Shown here: piece after piece, positions 1 through 5,109 of the stretch
Layout: every line of letters begins with the position of its first letter
Position numbering within the stretch: position 1 is the first letter of the stretch
Source: Gudongella sp964604145
Lineage (GTDB): Bacteria; Bacillota; Clostridia; Tissierellales; Tissierellaceae
Direction: 5' to 3'
Assembly: GCA_964604145.1 (NCBI GenBank)
Contig: CAZRXS010000087.1
Location: 1 to 5,109, forward strand
DNA length: 5,109 nt
The notes under the pieces: generated by a model
The model's database searches: none
What the model saw: the letters and a program-made list of their open reading frames with translations, nothing else
What the model was told of the DNA's origin: nothing
Position numbers and translations under genes: made by a program

Positions 1-373
1 CCAAATTTACAAATGAGGGTAAATTTAAACGCTCAGGCGCAAGATAAAGTATTTTATATTTATTGTCCCTTATTTCAGTTAACCTATTATTAAATTCACC
101 TTCATCCAATGTAGAATTTAAAAATGTTGAAGCTAAGCCTGCTTCATCTAGTGCATCAACTTGATCTTTCATTAAAGATATAAGTGGAGAAATAACAATT
201 GTAATTCCAGGTAATAAAACAGCTGGTAGCTGATAACAAATCGACTTTCCTCCACCTGTAGGCATTATACCCAGAGCATCTTGACCCTTTAATACACCCT
301 TTATTATTTTTTCTTGCCCATCTTTAAACTCATCATAACCAAAGTACTCTCTAAGAGCCTTTAAAGTTTCCAG
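1..373 (-). CDS. recQ: ATP-dependent DNA helicase RecQ, N-terminal part (runs off the window)
   Basis: RecQ is a 3'-5' superfamily 2 DNA helicase acting in recombination and replication-fork repair. The 124 residues visible here carry the family's N-terminal signatures in order: motif 0 (YFGYDEFKDGQ, residues 10-20, with the adenine-contacting Gln20), Walker A (MPTGGGKS, 37-44, Lys43), motif Ia (VISPLISLMKDQVDAL, 60-75) and motif Ib (YLAPERL, 110-116). The DEAH box, the rest of the helicase core and any RQC and HRDC domains lie beyond position 1. The frame is closed upstream by a TGA at 385-383. There is no ATG, GTG or TTG between that stop and Met37, which sits inside Walker A. The start is therefore most likely the CTG at 373-371, behind a good Shine-Dalgarno. 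It is the last visible gene of a four-gene co-directional cluster. The family call is secure; the start is inferred. Confidence 0.95.
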   Translation of the reverse strand, partial: METLKALREYFGYDEFKDGQEKIIKGVLKGQDALGIMPTGGGKSICYQLPAVLLPGITIVISPLISLMKDQVDALDEAGLASTFLNSTLDEGEFNNRLTEIRDNKYKILYLAPERLNLPSFVNL

Positions 374-376
374 AAT

Positions 377-384
377 ATCACCTC
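377..384 (-). promoter_or_regulatory. Ribosome binding site that points to a non-AUG start of recQ
   Basis: On the minus strand this reads GAGGTGAT, an eight-base match to the anti-Shine-Dalgarno sequence. GAGG ends 7 nt before the CTG at 373-371 and only 4 nt before the ATT at 376-374, so CTG is the better spaced of the two possible non-AUG starts. No conventional start codon in the RecQ frame lies within reach. Confidence 0.7.
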
Positions 385-436
385 ATTTATCACTTAAAAT
401 CTTAACTATCTTATATAAACTTTTATATTAGTTTGC

Positions 437-790
437 CTATTCTTTAGGATCTTTTGTACTATGGAGTTTTTTAGATTCATTACCATCATTTCTTGAAAGC
501 AATATTTTAAATCCAAGAAGGGTAATTATAATTGGTACTACAAACCTAAATATATTTATATCCAATAAACCGAGTCTATTTATCTGAAGCATAGTTCCTA
601 CTACAATTAATACAGTATTCCAAAATTTTGAAGAATTACGATCAAACAATCCTACTAATCCTAGAATAATCAGTATAATTGGCCAGTAAAGACTTATTAT
701 TCTACCAAAGTTTATTAAGTCTAGCTGTTCGAAAAACAAGCCTAAACCAACTATTATTAATAAAATCCCAAAAAAATATCTTTCCCTCAT
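437..790 (-). CDS. Small four-helix membrane protein, LiaI/LiaF-type transmembrane domain (DUF5668-like)
   Basis: This is a 117-residue integral membrane protein with four predicted hydrophobic helices at about residues 5-20, 33-49, 57-70 and 80-98. A short charged N-terminus (MRER) precedes them and a hydrophilic Lys/Glu/Asp-rich tail follows (99-117). The repeating pattern of a Gly-containing helix, a short polar turn, then a helix with a Pro-Ile-Ile motif is typical of the transmembrane region shared by LiaI/LiaF-like envelope-stress proteins and DUF5668. The C-terminal soluble domain of true LiaF is absent, so it should not be called LiaF. The start ATG follows an AGAAAGGAAA ribosome binding site. 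It begins 21 nt after the ACT-domain gene and ends about 63 nt before recQ, which suggests co-transcription. The biochemical role is unknown; a structural or regulatory membrane role is inference. Confidence 0.8.
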   Translation of the reverse strand: MRERYFFGILLIIVGLGLFFEQLDLINFGRIISLYWPIILIILGLVGLFDRNSSKFWNTVLIVVGTMLQINRLGLLDINIFRFVVPIIITLLGFKILLSRNDGNESKKLHSTKDPKE

Positions 791-811
791 CTTTATTTTC
801 CTTTCTAATAG

Positions 812-1192
812 TTATCTAAGTATATTATACCCTTCATCTTGCAATGAATCTATTGATTTTCTTAGATACTTTTCTTTAATTAAAATATAATCTGTATCAT
901 AGGTAGATATAACAAATACACTTATTTTTTGCTTTGCTAACACTGAAGATATTGAAGAAATAATTCCTATTAGCGAAAAATCTAAGGGTCCTTCCACTTT
1001 TAGAATCCTCCAATCTCGTTCGCTTTTTATATTATTTGGTATATTAGATTCACTGCATACAATTGATAACTCATCACTTGTTTTAGTAATTGAATAAAAT
1101 TCACCATTGTCAGCCCACGCTGGGATTGCTTCAAATGCTCCTAAGCTACATACTCCATATTTTCCACTTAATAATTTCATCGTTAATGCCAT
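812..1192 (-). CDS. ACT-domain protein, putative amino-acid-binding (COG3603/CASTOR-like)
   Basis: The 126-residue product appears to consist of two ACT-like halves. The first, about residues 5-50, has the KLLSGKYGVCSLG start typical of the family. The second, about 61-123, contains GPLDFSLIGIISSISSVLA (68-86) followed by KISVFVISTYDTDYILI (89-105). This second half matches the ACT_7 type found in COG3603 proteins and in the eukaryotic arginine sensor CASTOR1, where the ligand sits between ACT domains. No catalytic domain is attached, so a small-molecule sensor role is likely, but ligand and partner cannot be read from the sequence. The start is supported by AAAGGAGA at 1206-1199, with AGGAG 7 nt upstream of the ATG; Met5 is a less likely alternative. 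The gene starts 13 nt after the acylphosphatase stop, and its ribosome binding site touches that stop codon, so translational coupling is plausible. Confidence 0.85.
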   Translation of the reverse strand: MALTMKLLSGKYGVCSLGAFEAIPAWADNGEFYSITKTSDELSIVCSESNIPNNIKSERDWRILKVEGPLDFSLIGIISSISSVLAKQKISVFVISTYDTDYILIKEKYLRKSIDSLQDEGYNILR

Positions 1193-1205
1193 ATCTTTTC
1201 TCCTT

Positions 1206-1568
1206 TCATTCTATTAAAATAAACTCTTTTTCATTCTTATTTATATCAATTTCTTCAATCTCTAATTTATTAACTTTTGCCCTTTTCAAGGATTTCATAA
1301 ACTGTATAAGAAAATCAATTTTATCACTTTCACCTTGAATCTCTGCTTCTACACTTTTATCTTCTCTATTTCTTACCCAACCAGTTAGAGCTAAACGTTT
1401 AGCTAATTCATAAACTTCTAATCTAAAACCAACTCTTTGAACTTTCCCAGCAAAAACTACCCTTTGTCTAAGGATTTCTGTTTTTGTAAAGTTAGGCATT
1501 TTAATATTTTTAACTTGTATTAATACATATATTTTTCTAAAATCATTGATCCGATCTATAATTTTCAA
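1206..1568 (-). CDS. acyP: Acylphosphatase with N-terminal extension, TTG start
   Basis: Acylphosphatase hydrolyses the carboxyl-phosphate bond of acylphosphates and is a small cytosolic enzyme. The core spans about residues 34-120. It shows the phosphate-binding loop GKVQRVGFR (41-49, catalytic Arg49) and TGWVRNREDKSVEAEIQG (62-79, catalytic Asn67). The Arg-Asn spacing of 18 is the same as between Arg23 and Asn41 of the classical animal enzyme. The usual VQGVGFR loop has Arg instead of the first Gly, at position 45. The family is normally about 90-100 residues; this product is 120 because of a basic, hydrophobic N-terminal segment. The chosen start is a TTG at 1568-1566, supported by GGGAGGAT with GGAGG 9 nt upstream. 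The in-frame ATG at 1499-1497 has no recognisable ribosome binding site. It is the first gene of the cluster leading to recQ. Confidence 0.93.
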   Translation of the reverse strand: MKIIDRINDFRKIYVLIQVKNIKMPNFTKTEILRQRVVFAGKVQRVGFRLEVYELAKRLALTGWVRNREDKSVEAEIQGESDKIDFLIQFMKSLKRAKVNKLEIEEIDINKNEKEFILIE

Positions 1569-1575
1569 AATTAGA

Positions 1576-1583
1576 ATCCTCCC
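1576..1583 (-). promoter_or_regulatory. Strong ribosome binding site fixing the TTG start of the acylphosphatase
   Basis: On the minus strand this reads GGGAGGAT. The GGAGG core lies 9 nt before the TTG at 1568-1566. The only nearby alternative, the ATG at 1499-1497, is preceded by an A/T-rich stretch with no purine-rich Shine-Dalgarno, so the longer TTG-started reading is favoured. Confidence 0.75.
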
Positions 1584-1601
1584 AATCTTATTATTTATCT
1601 T

Positions 1602-1610
1602 ATCTTAGCA
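1602..1610 (-). promoter_or_regulatory. Possible extended -10 promoter for the acylphosphatase-recQ cluster
   Basis: The minus strand reads TGCTAAGAT, an extended -10 element (TG, one base, TAAGAT). It lies 33 nt upstream of the acylphosphatase start and just downstream of the 1641-1681 terminator, where a new transcription unit would be expected to begin. The -35 position (ATACAA, 17-bp spacer) is poor. Neighbouring repeats of the AAGATAA type offer other -10 candidates, so the exact site is uncertain. Confidence 0.35.
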
Positions 1611-1640
1611 TAAAAACAAAGGCATTGTATCCTTAAATGT

Positions 1641-1681
1641 AAAAAAGCGGACTTAAGCATATAGCTTACGTCCGCTTTTTT
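1641..1681 (-). terminator. Rho-independent terminator after the aminotransferase gene (potentially bidirectional)
   Basis: Two 18-nt arms (1641-1658 and 1664-1681) pair with a single mismatch at 1653 and enclose a 5-nt ATATA loop. The GC core is GCGGAC/GTCCGC. It is flanked by six A on one side and six T on the other, so each strand ends in a U-tract. The aminotransferase stop codon (1682-1680) overlaps the base of the stem, so termination follows translation immediately. Nothing converges from the plus strand inside the window, so only the minus-strand use has an evident purpose. Confidence 0.92.
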
Positions 1682-2801
1682 ATTGATATTGAGTTAGAAA
1701 TTCGGAGAATTTCTCTAGACCTTCTTCTATTATAGATGGGGTATTAGCATAGCCTATTCTTAAATACCCTTCCATATGGAGAGCTGAACCAGGCACTAGC
1801 ATTACACTTTTTTCCCGTAATAATTTCAAGCATAGCTCCTCTGAAGGCATATCTATGTCATATTTTAAAAAGGCTGTAGTCCCACCTTTAGGTTTTACAT
1901 ATGAAATTAATGGCTCCTTTGCAATCCATTTATCTAGAACGTCTAGATTATGTCTTACTATTTCAAGGTTTCTCTTAATTATAATATCCTTACTTTCTAT
2001 TGCTATGGCAGCTAATCTATCATCTATAATGCCACAGCTTATAATCTGATAATCTCTTTGCCTACTAAGTTTTTCAATAAATTCTTTGGAAGCAGCTACC
2101 CATCCTATCCTTACTCCTGCCATAGAAAAAGTCTTTGACATAGACCCTGTAGAGATTCCCTTTCTATATAAGTCTGCAATTGAAGTGGTAAAATTATCCC
2201 CTTTATGAGTTAATCCTCTGTATGCTTCATCACATAAAACATAGGCATCTACCTCTTTAGCAACCGCCACTATCTTTTTCAGCATATCTTCATCCATAAG
2301 AGCCCCAGTAGGGTTGTTGGGATTATTTATACAAATTAATTTTGTATCCTTATCTACTAGCTTTCTAAGTTTCTCAAGATTAGGTAAAAATCCTTCATCT
2401 GCTTTTAACTGTAATAGCTTTACTTCAGCTCCTATGGATTCTGGTATAGAATAAAGCTGCTGATATGTTGGAATCACAGAAACTACTTTATCGCCAGGAT
2501 TAACTATAGTCATTAGTGACAAGGCATTGGCACCACTACAACCGTGGGTAATAGAAATATTTTCTTTTCCTTGGTTTTTATATAGTTTGGAAATACCATT
2601 TCTTAATCTATCGCTTCCCTCTATTGCACCATAGCTAAGCTTAGTGTTAAGTATCTCTTCAATAGCCTTTTCTTTTGAATCTGAATAATCAAGCACCTGA
2701 TTTACCCTTAATGATTCAACACAAGTTTCAGCTAAATTATATTTACAGTCATTTTCATAAAGACCCATCCATATTTCTACTCCAAAATCTTTAATCTTCA
2801 T
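1680..2801 (-). CDS. PLP-dependent aminotransferase, class I/II (fold type I), substrate unassigned
   Basis: This is a complete 373-residue cytosolic fold-type I PLP enzyme, expected to move an amino group between an amino acid and a 2-oxo acid. Visible landmarks are NNPNNPTGA (159-167, Asn163 near the cofactor O3'), CDEAY (190-194, Asp191 pairing with the pyridine nitrogen and Tyr194), the Schiff-base lysine in STGSMSKTFSMAGVRIGW (Lys223, with phosphate-binding Ser220 and Arg231) and YLRIGYANT (346-354, Arg348 for the substrate carboxylate). No essential residue is missing. The N-terminal block (VEIWMGLYE, YNLAETCVES) resembles a clostridial subgroup related to aspartate aminotransferase and, more distantly, to capreomycidine synthase, but the substrate cannot be deduced. 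The ATG follows an excellent AAAGGAGGA (2818-2810). The gene has its own likely promoter and ends on a strong terminator, so it is probably monocistronic. Confidence 0.95.
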   Translation of the reverse strand: MKIKDFGVEIWMGLYENDCKYNLAETCVESLRVNQVLDYSDSKEKAIEEILNTKLSYGAIEGSDRLRNGISKLYKNQGKENISITHGCSGANALSLMTIVNPGDKVVSVIPTYQQLYSIPESIGAEVKLLQLKADEGFLPNLEKLRKLVDKDTKLICINNPNNPTGALMDEDMLKKIVAVAKEVDAYVLCDEAYRGLTHKGDNFTTSIADLYRKGISTGSMSKTFSMAGVRIGWVAASKEFIEKLSRQRDYQIISCGIIDDRLAAIAIESKDIIIKRNLEIVRHNLDVLDKWIAKEPLISYVKPKGGTTAFLKYDIDMPSEELCLKLLREKSVMLVPGSALHMEGYLRIGYANTPSIIEEGLEKFSEFLTQYQ

Positions 2802-2841
2802 TTTGCAAATCCTCCTTTATAAAAGTTTCTTTAAATATCAT

Positions 2842-2869
2842 ATCATAAACTTAGTTGGGATACTTTCAA
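2842..2869 (-). promoter_or_regulatory. Likely sigma-A promoter of the aminotransferase gene
   Basis: On the minus strand a -35 TTGAAA (2869-2864) and a -10 TATGAT (2847-2842) are separated by 16 bp. A second, overlapping TATGAT at 2842-2837 would have a 21-bp spacer and is less suitable. The site lies between the hairpin at 2882-2917 and the aminotransferase ribosome binding site, leaving a leader of roughly 35 nt before the start codon. Confidence 0.6.
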
Positions 2870-2881
2870 TAGTTTTTATAA

Positions 2882-2917
2882 TGTAAAATGGTGAGATTTA
2901 AGTCTCACCATTTTACA
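2882..2917 (-). terminator. Perfect 15-bp hairpin after the lipoprotein gene, probable terminator
   Basis: The arms 2882-2896 and 2903-2917 are perfectly complementary (minus-strand left arm TGTAAAATGGTGAGA) around a 6-nt loop. The hairpin begins 6 nt after the lipoprotein stop codon. The U-run (ATTTTA) lies inside the 3' arm rather than after it, and what follows (minus strand TTATAAAAAC) is only moderately U-rich. Release may therefore be less efficient than at 1641-1681. Its position between two genes with a promoter just downstream supports a terminator role. Confidence 0.75.
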
Positions 2918-2923
2918 CTTATT

Positions 2924-3535
2924 CTATTCATCTTTCTCAATTAATTCTCCAGTTTCAATATTGTAAGTGTAATCTATATCTCCACCTTCTGGTAGATCAA
3001 TATCAATTTCAAGTTCTAAAATACCATCATCCCATTCAAGGGTCCACTCATCAACCATCGTACCTGCACCTGCATCTAATAGAGATTTATCTAGAAATTC
3101 TTGTATCTTTTCTACATTAGCTATGGTTATTTCTTCTTGGCTGTCTAAATCCATATCGAGTTCAATGTCAGTATCAATAATATCTCCATTTACAGGCTCT
3201 ATTTTTACTTCCGTTTCTTCATCGTCTTTGTACCCTTCAATTTTATATACATATGAACCAAAATATTTATCTAATTCAATTTTTGTTACAAGTCTATCAG
3301 GATATTCTTCTCTATAGATGTCAAAAGCTTCTATTGGAGTAAGCACTATTTCTTCATAACTCACTTTGTCATCTTTATCATCTACAATTGGTTCTTCTGG
3401 AAGCTCTACAGGTTCTTCAATATCTGGTGTATCTTCCTCAGTTGGAGGTGCTTCTTCTGGCTCTTTAGCTGTACAAGCGACCATTGCAAAGATTAATACC
3501 AATGCGGACAGTATAATTAATAATCTCTTTTTCAT
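2924..3535 (-). CDS. Secreted acidic lipoprotein with PepSY-like repeats
   Basis: The 203-residue precursor starts with a lipoprotein signal peptide: KKR, a hydrophobic stretch (5-18), then MVAC with the lipidated Cys21. The -3 residue is Met rather than the usual Leu, which is tolerated. A low-complexity Pro/Glu/Asp linker (24-56) follows, of the kind that spaces a domain from the membrane. Two PepSY-like units come next. The first is about residues 65-120: a helix starting TPIEAFDIYREEYPD, then strands and VNGDII. The second is about 135-201: a helix from ITIANVEKIQEFLDK, then strands and ETGELIE. By my count 62 of 183 mature residues are Asp or Glu, against 13 Lys or Arg. PepSY domains are linked to inhibition of secreted peptidases and to extracellular regulation, but the partner here is unknown. 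The ATG follows GAGGGGAAG (3550-3542). Confidence 0.8.
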   Translation of the reverse strand: MKKRLLIILSALVLIFAMVACTAKEPEEAPPTEEDTPDIEEPVELPEEPIVDDKDDKVSYEEIVLTPIEAFDIYREEYPDRLVTKIELDKYFGSYVYKIEGYKDDEETEVKIEPVNGDIIDTDIELDMDLDSQEEITIANVEKIQEFLDKSLLDAGAGTMVDEWTLEWDDGILELEIDIDLPEGGDIDYTYNIETGELIEKDE

Positions 3536-3576
3536 TTTATTCTTCCCCTCGTTTTAAATAAGCTGTTTACTTTTAA

Positions 3577-3606
3577 TATATACCCAAAAATTCTTAATCA
3601 ATTCAA
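3577..3606 (-). promoter_or_regulatory. Possible promoter of the lipoprotein gene
   Basis: On the minus strand TTGAAT (3606-3601) and TATATA (3582-3577) are 18 bp apart, in the 119-nt gap between selO and the lipoprotein gene. Overlapping alternatives exist (TTGATT with TATATT at a 15-bp spacer), and the region is so AT-rich that chance matches are likely. Confidence 0.35.
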
Positions 3607-3654
3607 GATTTCTTTCCTCTATTTGAACCTTCCATAACTCCCACCCCTTTTTTA

Positions 3655-5109
3655 TTATGTGCCACAATAGGTCTTATAAGGAATTAAAGAAGGTTTAGGA
3701 GTTTTCATAAACTTCTTATCTACCCTCCTAGCATCATAAGCGTTTCTTAATGCTTCTAATAATTCATTTAGCTTAGAATAATCATCTTTTTTTATGGCCG
3801 CTGCTAAAGCTTCTTCCACCAAGTAATTCCTTGGAATCACAAGAGGGTTGCATTTCTTCATTAATTCTTTAGATTGTTCACTTGTTTGTACTTGAGCTTT
3901 CAACCTTTGTTTATATGCTTCTTCCCATTCTTTAAAATCCTCTGTTTCAAAAAAATCTAAATTAGCAAGCTCCCTATATGTTAATCCTAAAAAAAAATTT
4001 GTATAATCCACTTTATCTTTTCCCATAATATCTAATAAGCTGTCAATCATCTCTTTATCAAAACTCTCATATTGAAAAACACCAAGCTTTCTAGCCATTC
4101 CAGAATAATATAAGTTTTCATAATAGACTCCAAACTCTTTAAGAAGATTCTCAGCAATTTTTATTGCCTTATCCTCGTCTTTATCTATTAAAAATAGAAG
4201 AGTTTCAGCAAATCTTGAAAGATTCCAAAGGCCAATGCCTGGTTGATTGCCATAGGCATATCTTCCCTGGTGGTCTATGGAGCTAAATTTAGTTGCTGGG
4301 CTATAGTCATCCATATAAGCACAAGGCCCATAATCTATAGTTTCACCTGCAATACTCATATTATCTGTATTCATAACTCCATGAACAAAACCAATAAGCT
4401 GCCATTTAGCTATTAATTCAGCTTGGACTTTTATTACTTCTCTTAGCAATTCAAGATATGGATTTTCACTCTCTAGAATGTTTGGGTAATGTCTTTTTAT
4501 TGTGTAGTCTGCTAATACCTTAACATCTTCAGCCTTCCCATATTTTTTCGCATACTGAAAAGTTCCAACTCTTATATGGCTCTTTGCAATCCTAGTTAAA
4601 ACAGCACCTTGAAGTGGTGTCTCTCTATAAACCATATCATCAGTTTTAACTACTGCAAGGCTCCGCGTAGTTGGAACTCCAAGATAATGCATAGCTTCAC
4701 TAATAATATACTCTCTTAGCATAGGTCCAAGTGATGCTCTGCCATCACCACCTCTAGAATAAGGAGTTTTACCTGAGCCCTTTAGTTGGATATCAAATCG
4801 TTCACCTTTTGGTGTTATTTGTTCTCCAATAAGCATAGCCCTTCCATCCCCCAACATAACAAAATGGCCAAACTGATGGCCTGAATATGCCTGAGCTATG
4901 GCTATTGACCCTTGAGGCAAAGTATTTCCAGCCAAGACATCAGTGCCTTTCTTTGAGTTTAAGTAATCTGTATCCAAACCCAAGTCTTTAGCCAAGTCTC
5001 TATTTAAAATAACTATCTGTGGGTTCCTAATCGGTTTAGGGTCTATTTTTGCATAAAAAAGTTTTGGTAAATTTATATAAGAATTTTCTAAATTCCAGCC
5101 TGTATTTAT
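3655..5109 (-). CDS. selO: Protein adenylyltransferase SelO (YdiU/UPF0061 family), N-terminus beyond the window
   Basis: SelO is a pseudokinase-fold enzyme that transfers AMP from ATP to Ser/Thr/Tyr hydroxyls of proteins (AMPylation); in E. coli it is linked to redox homeostasis. The open frame runs uninterrupted to 5109, giving 484 visible residues. That is close to the family's usual 480-500, so only a few codons are missing. Fragment residues show YSGHQFGHFVMLGDGRA (75-91), LKGSGKTPYSRGGDGRA (109-125), GVPTTRSLAVV (144-154), Arg173, and HGVMNTDNMS (243-252) followed by DYGP (259-262). Lys110, Arg173, Asp249, Asn250 and Asp259 line up at a constant offset of 3 with the ATP- and metal-site residues known from Pseudomonas syringae SelO. 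The C-terminus ends TYCGT, with Cys encoded by TGT where vertebrate SelO carries selenocysteine. The codon at 4995 is an internal TTG (Leu), not the start. Confidence 0.96.
   Translation of the reverse strand: MNTGWNLENSYINLPKLFYAKIDPKPIRNPQIVILNRDLAKDLGLDTDYLNSKKGTDVLAGNTLPQGSIAIAQAYSGHQFGHFVMLGDGRAMLIGEQITPKGERFDIQLKGSGKTPYSRGGDGRASLGPMLREYIISEAMHYLGVPTTRSLAVVKTDDMVYRETPLQGAVLTRIAKSHIRVGTFQYAKKYGKAEDVKVLADYTIKRHYPNILESENPYLELLREVIKVQAELIAKWQLIGFVHGVMNTDNMSIAGETIDYGPCAYMDDYSPATKFSSIDHQGRYAYGNQPGIGLWNLSRFAETLLFLIDKDEDKAIKIAENLLKEFGVYYENLYYSGMARKLGVFQYESFDKEMIDSLLDIMGKDKVDYTNFFLGLTYRELANLDFFETEDFKEWEEAYKQRLKAQVQTSEQSKELMKKCNPLVIPRNYLVEEALAAAIKKDDYSKLNELLEALRNAYDARRVDKKFMKTPKPSLIPYKTYCGT

Noticed and set aside
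412..430. Inverted repeat ATATAAA/TTTATAT between the membrane-protein gene and recQ
   Set aside because: It is a 7-bp, purely AT repeat with a 2-nt spacer, expected by chance in this composition, with no U-tract or GC core.
1090..1338. Plus-strand open frame of 82 codons
   Set aside because: It lies antisense over the ACT-domain and acylphosphatase genes, has no ribosome binding site and a low-complexity Ser/Leu/Phe composition typical of antisense frames in AT-rich DNA.
1855..2049. Plus-strand open frame of 64 codons inside the aminotransferase gene
   Set aside because: It is antisense to a complete, well-conserved enzyme gene and has no recognisable start context or domain.
2820..2923. 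Riboswitch or T-box leader upstream of the aminotransferase
   Set aside because: The leader from the inferred promoter to the start codon is only about 35 nt, and the one hairpin present lies upstream of that promoter.
3123..3557. Two plus-strand Ser-rich open frames opposite the lipoprotein gene
   Set aside because: The Ser/Gly runs are the antisense reading of the Asp/Glu-rich codons of the lipoprotein and do not indicate a real protein.
3587..3619. Weak hairpin downstream of selO as a terminator
   Set aside because: The minus strand can pair AAATCTTGA with TTAAG(A)ATTT around a 5-nt loop and run into several T, but the stem is AT-only apart from one pair, has a bulge and overlaps the possible lipoprotein promoter. 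This is too weak to call.
4993..4995. TTG as the start of selO
   Set aside because: The frame stays open to the window edge with 38 more family-typical residues upstream (TGWNLENSY, LPKLFYAKIDP), so this TTG is an internal leucine codon.

Overview
This window is AT-rich DNA from a low-GC Bacillota bacterium. An anaerobic Clostridia/Tissierellia-type organism is the best guess, based on base composition, strong AGGAGG-type ribosome binding sites and the character of the proteins. All seven genes lie on the minus strand, so transcription runs from high to low coordinates. The plus strand shows no convincing gene. No RNA gene, mobile element, CRISPR array or phage feature was seen.

In transcription order the layout is as follows. 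(1) 5109-3655 is selO, a SelO/YdiU-type protein AMPylase, nearly complete, with its first few codons beyond the window edge. (2) 3535-2924 is a very acidic secreted lipoprotein with PepSY-like repeats, followed by a perfect 15-bp hairpin at 2882-2917. (3) 2801-1680 is a fold-type I PLP aminotransferase with its own likely promoter (2842-2869). It ends directly on a strong hairpin terminator (1641-1681). (4) A closely spaced cluster of four genes follows: acylphosphatase (1568-1206, TTG start), a double-ACT-domain putative amino-acid-binding protein (1192-812), a four-helix LiaI/LiaF-type membrane protein (790-437), and the N-terminal third or so of the RecQ helicase (373 to beyond position 1).

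The four-gene cluster looks like one operon, because its intergenic gaps are 13, 21 and about 63 nt and no terminator is visible inside it. The genes upstream of the 1641-1681 terminator appear to be separate units. The proteins do not form an obvious common pathway: DNA repair, acylphosphate hydrolysis, amino-acid sensing and an envelope protein sit together as in many clostridial housekeeping neighbourhoods.

I found no clear evidence of a previously undescribed system. The points most worth a second look are the apparent non-AUG (CTG) start of recQ, the TTG-started N-terminal extension of the acylphosphatase, the highly acidic PepSY-like lipoprotein, and the unassigned substrate of the aminotransferase.
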